Source: Bacteroidales bacterium
GTDB taxonomy: Bacteria > Bacteroidota > Bacteroidia > Bacteroidales > UBA3824
Assembly (NCBI GenBank): GCA_016286055.1
Contig: JAEERW010000001.1
Location: 186,001 to 250,000 of the forward strand
Direction of reading: 5' to 3'
DNA: 64,000 bases
Shown here piece by piece: positions 59,344-64,000 of this stretch; position 1 is the stretch's first letter, and every line of letters starts with the position of its first letter. The notes under the pieces were generated by a model. The model was not told the origin of the DNA. It searched no databases and was given only the letters and a program-made list of their open reading frames with translations. The position numbers were made by a program, and so were the translations under genes.

Positions 59344-60354
59344 ATGGCAGACTCACGATACCTCAACCCATATACCGACTTTGGCTTCAAGAAACTCTTT
59401 GGCACTGAACTCAACAAAGACCTCTTGATAAGTTTCCTCAATGCCCTTTTTGAAAAGAGCAACCAAATTCCCAAAGACGAAATAGAGGATTTGACCTATC
59501 TCAACGCCGAGAAACTCGGACGTTCGGCATCGGAGCGTCGTGCCATATTCGACGTGTATTGCACCACCAAAAGCGGCGCAAAGTTTATCGTGGAGATGCA
59601 AAACGTTTTCCAACAGTTCTTTAAAGATCGTAGCCTCTATTATTCATCGTTCCCCATTCGCGAAATGGCAAAAAAAGATACCACAAACGAACATTGGAAC
59701 TACGAACTCAACAAAATCTACACGGTTGGCATTTTGAATTTTGTATTCAAAGACGAGGTTCAGGACGAAGAAAACGGTGAGTATAGAACCATCAACGAAT
59801 TTTCCGATGATGACCTTTTTCACGTAGTGATGCTTGTAGACGTGAGCACCGGCAAAGTGTTTTACAAAAAATTGGCGTACCTCTATCTTGAAATGCCCAA
59901 GTTCAGCAAGACCGAAACTGAACTTCACACGATGTACGACAAATGGCTGTTTGTACTAAAAAACCTATCACGCTTGTTGGAGCGTCCCAAAGAGTTGCAA
60001 GATCGTATTTTTGATAAACTTTTCCGCCAAGCCGAAATCGCCCAATTCACCGAAAAAGAGTATTCCGACTATGAAGAAAGCCTTCACAACTTGTGGGACA
60101 TCACCAACGCCATGAACGATGCTGAAATGAAAGGCTTTGGCAAAGGAAAAGAAATCGGTTTGGAGGAAGGTATAGAGCAAGGTCGTGCCGAAGGTATTGC
60201 ACAAGGCATTGCACAAGGCAAAGCAGAAGGCATTGCACAAGGCGCTCAATCCGAAAAACTTGACACCGCCAAGCGTATGAAATTAGACGGTTTGCCCCTT
60301 GATGTAATTGTTAAATATACCCAACTCCCCCTCTCCGAAATCGAAAAGTTGTAA
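59344..60354 (+). CDS. Rpn-family PD-(D/E)XK nuclease (recombination-promoting / transposase-like)
   Basis: A 336-residue protein of the Rpn/YhgA-like group. The N-terminus RYLNPYTDFGFKKLFG is the family signature. The PD-(D/E)XK core follows: a DVYCTTKSGAKFIVEMQN strand pair with the Asp and Glu-x-Gln nuclease residues at about residues 72-88, then QFFKDRSLYY. Residues about 265-310 are a low-complexity tract of Glu-Gly-Ile-Ala-Gln-Gly units encoded by a 12-bp DNA repeat. Family members are DNA endonucleases that stimulate RecA-independent recombination. The gene has its own perfect promoter and lies between the toxin cluster and the FN3 gene, consistent with a rearrangement-prone locus. Confidence 0.92.
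   Translation: MADSRYLNPYTDFGFKKLFGTELNKDLLISFLNALFEKSNQIPKDEIEDLTYLNAEKLGRSASERRAIFDVYCTTKSGAKFIVEMQNVFQQFFKDRSLYYSSFPIREMAKKDTTNEHWNYELNKIYTVGILNFVFKDEVQDEENGEYRTINEFSDDDLFHVVMLVDVSTGKVFYKKLAYLYLEMPKFSKTETELHTMYDKWLFVLKNLSRLLERPKELQDRIFDKLFRQAEIAQFTEKEYSDYEESLHNLWDITNAMNDAEMKGFGKGKEIGLEEGIEQGRAEGIAQGIAQGKAEGIAQGAQSEKLDTAKRMKLDGLPLDVIVKYTQLPLSEIEKL
60172..60243 (+). repeat. 12-bp coding repeat in the Rpn gene
   Basis: Imperfect tandem units of GGCATTGCACAA and GGC(A/G)(A/T)AGCAGAA code for the Ile-Ala-Gln-Gly and Lys-Ala-Glu-Gly repeats. Unit number is likely to vary between strains without a frameshift. Confidence 0.85.
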
Positions 60355-60385
60355 AAATTCGCTTTAATTCGTTTCTATTCGTTTA

Positions 60386-60393
60386 TATTTTTG
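60386..60393 (+). promoter_or_regulatory. -7 promoter element for the FN3 gene
   Basis: TATTTTTG, 57 bp before the ATG at 60451, in a tract of ATTCGTTT-type short repeats. The -33 region has no TTTG, only TTCG. Confidence 0.35.
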
Positions 60394-60450
60394 TTTTAAA
60401 AAAAGAAAAGGAATCTCCATTTGAGATGCCTTAATAATCTACATATCATT

Positions 60451-62487
60451 ATGAAACACCTCTCTATTATTCTCACATCCATCATTCTTGTGGTGCAGAT
60501 GTTTACAGCCTCTGCCCAAACGCCATCAAAATCACGCATTGCCGCCCTATGCAAACCCGGCAAAAACCATATCGAACTCCGATGGTCGCCCCTTGAGTAC
60601 GAAGCATGGCAACTCGGCAACAAAAACGGCTATATTATCGAACGTTACACCATTCTCCGCAAGGGCAAACTCGTGGATCCTGCGGAACGCACAGTTATCA
60701 CCGAGAAGCCCGTAACTCTGGCTCCTATTTCGGAATGGGAAAAACACGAAGACGACAAGTACGCAATGATAGCCGGTGAATGCATTTTTGGCGAAACAGA
60801 AATAGAAGAAACCGGATTTCTACCAATGAAAGCCTACAAAAAACGTCAAGACGAGGAGCGCAGAATAGGTTTTGCACTTTTTAGCGCCGATATGTCGATA
60901 ACGGCAGCAAGGTTGTCGGGCTTGTATTACAAAGATACCAACGTTAAGCCTGATGAAAAATATCTCTACAATATCTATTTGGCTCAATTCGACTCTTCGT
61001 TTGCCGACACCGCCCATGTGTTTACGGGCATTGCTGAGTATCGACCTCTTACCCCTCCGCCCGCACCTTATTTCTATTGCAACAAAAAAGCCATTGTAGT
61101 GTGGTGGCAACATTCTCAGATAGAAAAATTCAATAGTTACTATGTGGAACGCTCCGACGACAACGGCAAAACATTTCACCGAATCACCGAATCGCCCGTG
61201 GTAGTATCTATGCAGGTGCGCAGCGACAAAACCTTTTATGCCGACACTTTGGTAGAAAACAGTGGCAACTATCAATATCGCATTATTGGCATTGATTCGT
61301 TTGGTGAGGAAAGTCCTGCCTCAAAACCTGTAAAAACCAAAAAGGTGGTTCCCCTTGAAAAAGACCCAAATTTCACAAGCGTGGAAACTGTCAACAACAA
61401 CTCCGTGGTGCTTACTTGGACCTACGATGCCGACGCCGACGTCACCGGGTATAAAGTCTACCGTTCTAAAAGTCCGGATGGTAGCAAAACTCTGATTTTC
61501 ACCGGCAACGACCCAATGCAGCGCTCTTTTACCGACAAGTCGCCTTTGTACGACAACTACTATTTTCTTTCGGTTTTCAACAATACTACAGAAAGAATAA
61601 ACCCATTTCCAATGTATGCACAATTGATCGACAGCATTCCGCCCACTCCGCCTGCACCACCAAGCGGCTATTGTGATAGTCTCGGACTTGTGCATCTAAG
61701 TTGGCATCCGCATCCCGACCCCGACGTGATTGGATATCGTCTCCAAAGGTCCAACAGCAAAGACGACAACTATATTATGTATGCCCGCAATATGATAACC
61801 GACACTTTTTATGTAGACACTATCAACCTCAACACCCTCTCGAAATATGTTTATTACAAACTCAGTGCTGTTGACGGTCGCGACAATCAGTCGAAACTCT
61901 CTGCACCCGCTGCAGTGGCACGATACGACAGCATTGCGCCTGTGGCTCCCGAAATCGACAATTTACTTTATCAGAAAGGCAAAGTGGTGGTGTCTTTTAT
62001 TCCCTCGCCGTCAAACGATGTCCAAAAATACCTGATTTTTAGAAAAAAACCTAACGATTCACAGTTTGATACATTAGCATCGGTGGCGGCAACTGAAGTT
62101 TCATACACCGACCAAACCGCTCTCCCCGGACAAAAATATCATTATGCTATACAGGCAGTAGATAATTTTGGTTTGGCATCTGCAATGACAAAAAAATCGT
62201 TCAGCGTGCCGCAAAACAAAGAAGCAACAGTGCAACTTAAGAAAAAAATCGACGGTAATATGCTCACACTCAGTTGGACAAGTACACTCAACAAGCAACC
62301 GGGGTATGTGATAGTTTACCGTCAGGTCAACGACAAACCTTTGCAAACCTATTCGCAAATCAACGACAAAGGTTCGTTTACCGACAACAATCTTGTGCTT
62401 GGCAGCAGTTATATGTACTGCGTAAGGTTGGTATTTTCCGATGGCACCGAATCGCCGTTGAGCAATGAAATTAAATTTGAAATGTAA
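60451..62487 (+). CDS. Exported protein with tandem fibronectin type III repeats
   Basis: A 678-residue exported protein. The signal peptide ends near residue 23 (ASAQ). After an N-terminal region with HIELRWSPLEYEAW, at least four FN3 domains follow (about 205-295, 300-390, 400-490, 590-678), recognised from repeated VxLxWxxxxDxDVxGYxVYRS and YYKLSAVDxxxNxS patterns. The protein ends at the last FN3 strand and has no T9SS sorting domain or enzyme domain. FN3 stacks act as spacers or binding surfaces. It starts 10 codons after an in-frame ATG at 60421; the ATG at 60451 gives the proper signal peptide. The partial gene 62511 follows 23 bp later, forming an operon. Confidence 0.88.
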   Translation: MKHLSIILTSIILVVQMFTASAQTPSKSRIAALCKPGKNHIELRWSPLEYEAWQLGNKNGYIIERYTILRKGKLVDPAERTVITEKPVTLAPISEWEKHEDDKYAMIAGECIFGETEIEETGFLPMKAYKKRQDEERRIGFALFSADMSITAARLSGLYYKDTNVKPDEKYLYNIYLAQFDSSFADTAHVFTGIAEYRPLTPPPAPYFYCNKKAIVVWWQHSQIEKFNSYYVERSDDNGKTFHRITESPVVVSMQVRSDKTFYADTLVENSGNYQYRIIGIDSFGEESPASKPVKTKKVVPLEKDPNFTSVETVNNNSVVLTWTYDADADVTGYKVYRSKSPDGSKTLIFTGNDPMQRSFTDKSPLYDNYYFLSVFNNTTERINPFPMYAQLIDSIPPTPPAPPSGYCDSLGLVHLSWHPHPDPDVIGYRLQRSNSKDDNYIMYARNMITDTFYVDTINLNTLSKYVYYKLSAVDGRDNQSKLSAPAAVARYDSIAPVAPEIDNLLYQKGKVVVSFIPSPSNDVQKYLIFRKKPNDSQFDTLASVAATEVSYTDQTALPGQKYHYAIQAVDNFGLASAMTKKSFSVPQNKEATVQLKKKIDGNMLTLSWTSTLNKQPGYVIVYRQVNDKPLQTYSQINDKGSFTDNNLVLGSSYMYCVRLVFSDGTESPLSNEIKFEM

Positions 62488-62510
62488 ATAAAACTTTCTA
62501 CTAACTAAAT

Positions 62511-64000
62511 ATGAAACGTCTATTACTTGTAACAATTTTAGCATTATCCGTAGCGCTTTGTTATGGGCAGAATTTCAAAGACCAAATGCGTGGCATATTG
62601 TCTGATGCCGGCAAGGTATGCTTGAGTAATGCCACTAATGAATGGTTCAACAAACTTGACCAGTCTGACAAGCGTAGGATAGAATCAGCCATCAACCTTA
62701 GCAACAAGGTGGAAGAGATGGCAAACTATGTATCAAACCTTCGCGATCTGATTAAAAATCGTCAGATACCTCTGCCGGTGGGCATCAAAAACGACGCCGG
62801 ATACAACTTGGTGGTGTCGGAAATTGTGCACGACAACGATACCGCTGCCACCATATTAATGTCGTGCGTGATACCTTTGAAAAGTTGCATACTTGGATTC
62901 GAAGGCAAATTTACTATTACGGGCAAGGCAGGTGTCTGTTCTCCCGGTAAAATTAGTATGATAGCCCCGGTTTCGTTTGGCAAAAACATCAGAGTGGTGT
63001 TCGACAAAGGCACATACGCTGAGTTTGATTGCGATGGCATCACCAAGTTTCACGCCAACGCTGTGGTAGAAATCGACTCCACAAACCTTGTGTTTTACGA
63101 CGAGCGGGATTATATTACCAAACAAGTACCCAAGTTTTACACCACATTGGATTTTCAAGAGGTAAACGACTTTGCATTTTCGTTAGACAAAAAGGTGAAA
63201 TTTGGTTTTAAAAATCTCAAAGACTGGATTTTTACCTTAGAACGTCTCGATTTCGATAATAGCGAAACAGTTACTAATACCAATATCAAATTTCCCGATG
63301 GTTATTTCGACAAAACCACCGAAAAGAATCTTTGGCGGGGAGTGTCGATAGGTAAATCATCATTGAAGTTTCCAAAATCGTTTAGCAAAGACTCCATAAA
63401 GACCACCACAATTAATTGCGACTATTTTATTATCGACGACAACGGCTTTACCATCTATGCCAATGTCCACAATTTGGCGTGGGAACTCGACAAAAACAAG
63501 CCCTTTGCCATCAACGTTGACAACGCCGAGTTTAATATGCTCAAAAACGACATCAAAAAAGTGGCGTTCGACGGTGAGTTCAACTGGAAAGCCCTCGGCC
63601 GTTTTTCTCGTCACCAGTACGAAGCCTACTACAACGATGCATCCAACGAGTTTGACCTAAAAACCAACCTTGGCGATTCGCTCGTGCTCAACTTTATCTG
63701 TGCCGAACTCGAATTAGACAAGGCCTCCAAAATGGATCTCAAAATTCGCGACGGCAAATTTATCCCCTCTGTAACCGCCCACGGCAAGCTCACTATCAAA
63801 GCAGGAGAGAAAAACTCAGCACTCAATATTCCACAGTTGGGATTTCAGAATATGTACATAGGTTTGGAATCACCCTACTTTAAACCAGGCACATGGAGTC
63901 TCGAAGGTGTGGCAACATCCAAATTTGCCGGCATGGAACTACAACTCAACAAACTATCGTTCAACAACGAACGCCTCAATCTCGATGTAGATATGCAGTT
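62511..64000 (+). CDS. Large exported protein, N-terminal part (runs off window)
   Basis: 496 codons of an open frame that continues beyond 64000. The signal peptide ends near residue 20 (CYGQ). A helical stretch (about 22-80, DKRRIESAINLSNKVEEM) is followed by LPVGIKNDAGYNLVV and repeating beta-sheet segments (IVHDNDTAATILMSCVIPL, FTITGKAGVCSPGKISMIAP, RVVFDKGTYAEFDCDG). Later strands (TINCDYFIIDDNG, ELELDKASKMDLKI) repeat a similar pattern, so it is a long beta-rich surface protein. I recall large Bacteroidota proteins with an LPVG start preceding polymorphic-toxin-type ends, which is weak evidence. It follows the FN3 gene directly. Confidence 0.8.
   Translation, partial: MKRLLLVTILALSVALCYGQNFKDQMRGILSDAGKVCLSNATNEWFNKLDQSDKRRIESAINLSNKVEEMANYVSNLRDLIKNRQIPLPVGIKNDAGYNLVVSEIVHDNDTAATILMSCVIPLKSCILGFEGKFTITGKAGVCSPGKISMIAPVSFGKNIRVVFDKGTYAEFDCDGITKFHANAVVEIDSTNLVFYDERDYITKQVPKFYTTLDFQEVNDFAFSLDKKVKFGFKNLKDWIFTLERLDFDNSETVTNTNIKFPDGYFDKTTEKNLWRGVSIGKSSLKFPKSFSKDSIKTTTINCDYFIIDDNGFTIYANVHNLAWELDKNKPFAINVDNAEFNMLKNDIKKVAFDGEFNWKALGRFSRHQYEAYYNDASNEFDLKTNLGDSLVLNFICAELELDKASKMDLKIRDGKFIPSVTAHGKLTIKAGEKNSALNIPQLGFQNMYIGLESPYFKPGTWSLEGVATSKFAGMELQLNKLSFNNERLNLDVDMQ

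Noticed and set aside
1-64000. tRNA, rRNA, integrase or insertion-sequence genes
   Set aside because: No cloverleaf T-loop motif, rRNA core, or transposase/integrase catalytic pattern was found apart from the Rpn-type nuclease.

Overview
The window looks like a chromosomal segment of an uncultured or gut-type member of the Bacteroidales (Bacteroidota). The support is read from the sequence. Promoters follow the Bacteroidota pattern TTTG-N19/20-TAnnTTTG. There is a type IX secretion (T9SS) type B sorting domain, a glycogen synthase/phosphorylase fusion, a FeoA-FeoB fusion, a GT117/DUF2723 membrane protein, an MmdA-type carboxyltransferase, many exported proteins starting MKK/MKH with AQ or lipobox cleavage sites, and almost no Shine-Dalgarno sequences. 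No rRNA, tRNA, CRISPR array, integrase or insertion sequence was found.

Region 1 (1-28 kb) is mostly housekeeping and envelope genes in short operons: a truncated Y_Y_Y sensor, futalosine hydrolase (mqnB, implying the futalosine route to menaquinone), folE, a HAD phosphatase, an M28 peptidase, rsmI, thyA-folA, ribF, a T9SS-exported adhesin-like protein overlapping the NAD(P)HX repair gene nnr, a TerB/ABCG-type transporter with an SGNH esterase, a GT117 protein with a polysaccharide deacetylase, cvpA, a CvfB-like RNA-binding protein, a 56-residue ferredoxin, and a TPM/zinc-ribbon pair.

Region 2 (28-50 kb) holds an M56/BlaR1-like peptidase without a visible BlaI, a cadherin-like gene remnant, feoAB, queE behind an antitoxin-like small protein, a three-gene biotin/carboxyltransferase operon, a five-gene operon ending in mnmE (with a second RsmI-like methylase), a small secreted protein built from six 17/18-residue WM repeats behind a long leader, a strongly promoted lipoprotein with OmpA-like and TPR parts, and the 1417-residue glycogen enzyme fusion.

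Region 3 (50-64 kb) is accessory. After an LTA-synthase-like sulfatase comes a compact cluster: an outer-membrane barrel gene overlaps a 1283-residue exported multidomain protein with two HExxH zinc-peptidase motifs. The C-terminal third of that protein is abruptly AT-rich. It is followed 8 bp later by an equally AT-rich exported gene of unknown family. This is the layout of a polymorphic toxin with a swapped tip and adjacent immunity gene. A decayed fragment, an Rpn-type nuclease gene, an FN3-repeat protein and the start of another large exported protein follow. This cluster is the best candidate for an undescribed system in the window.
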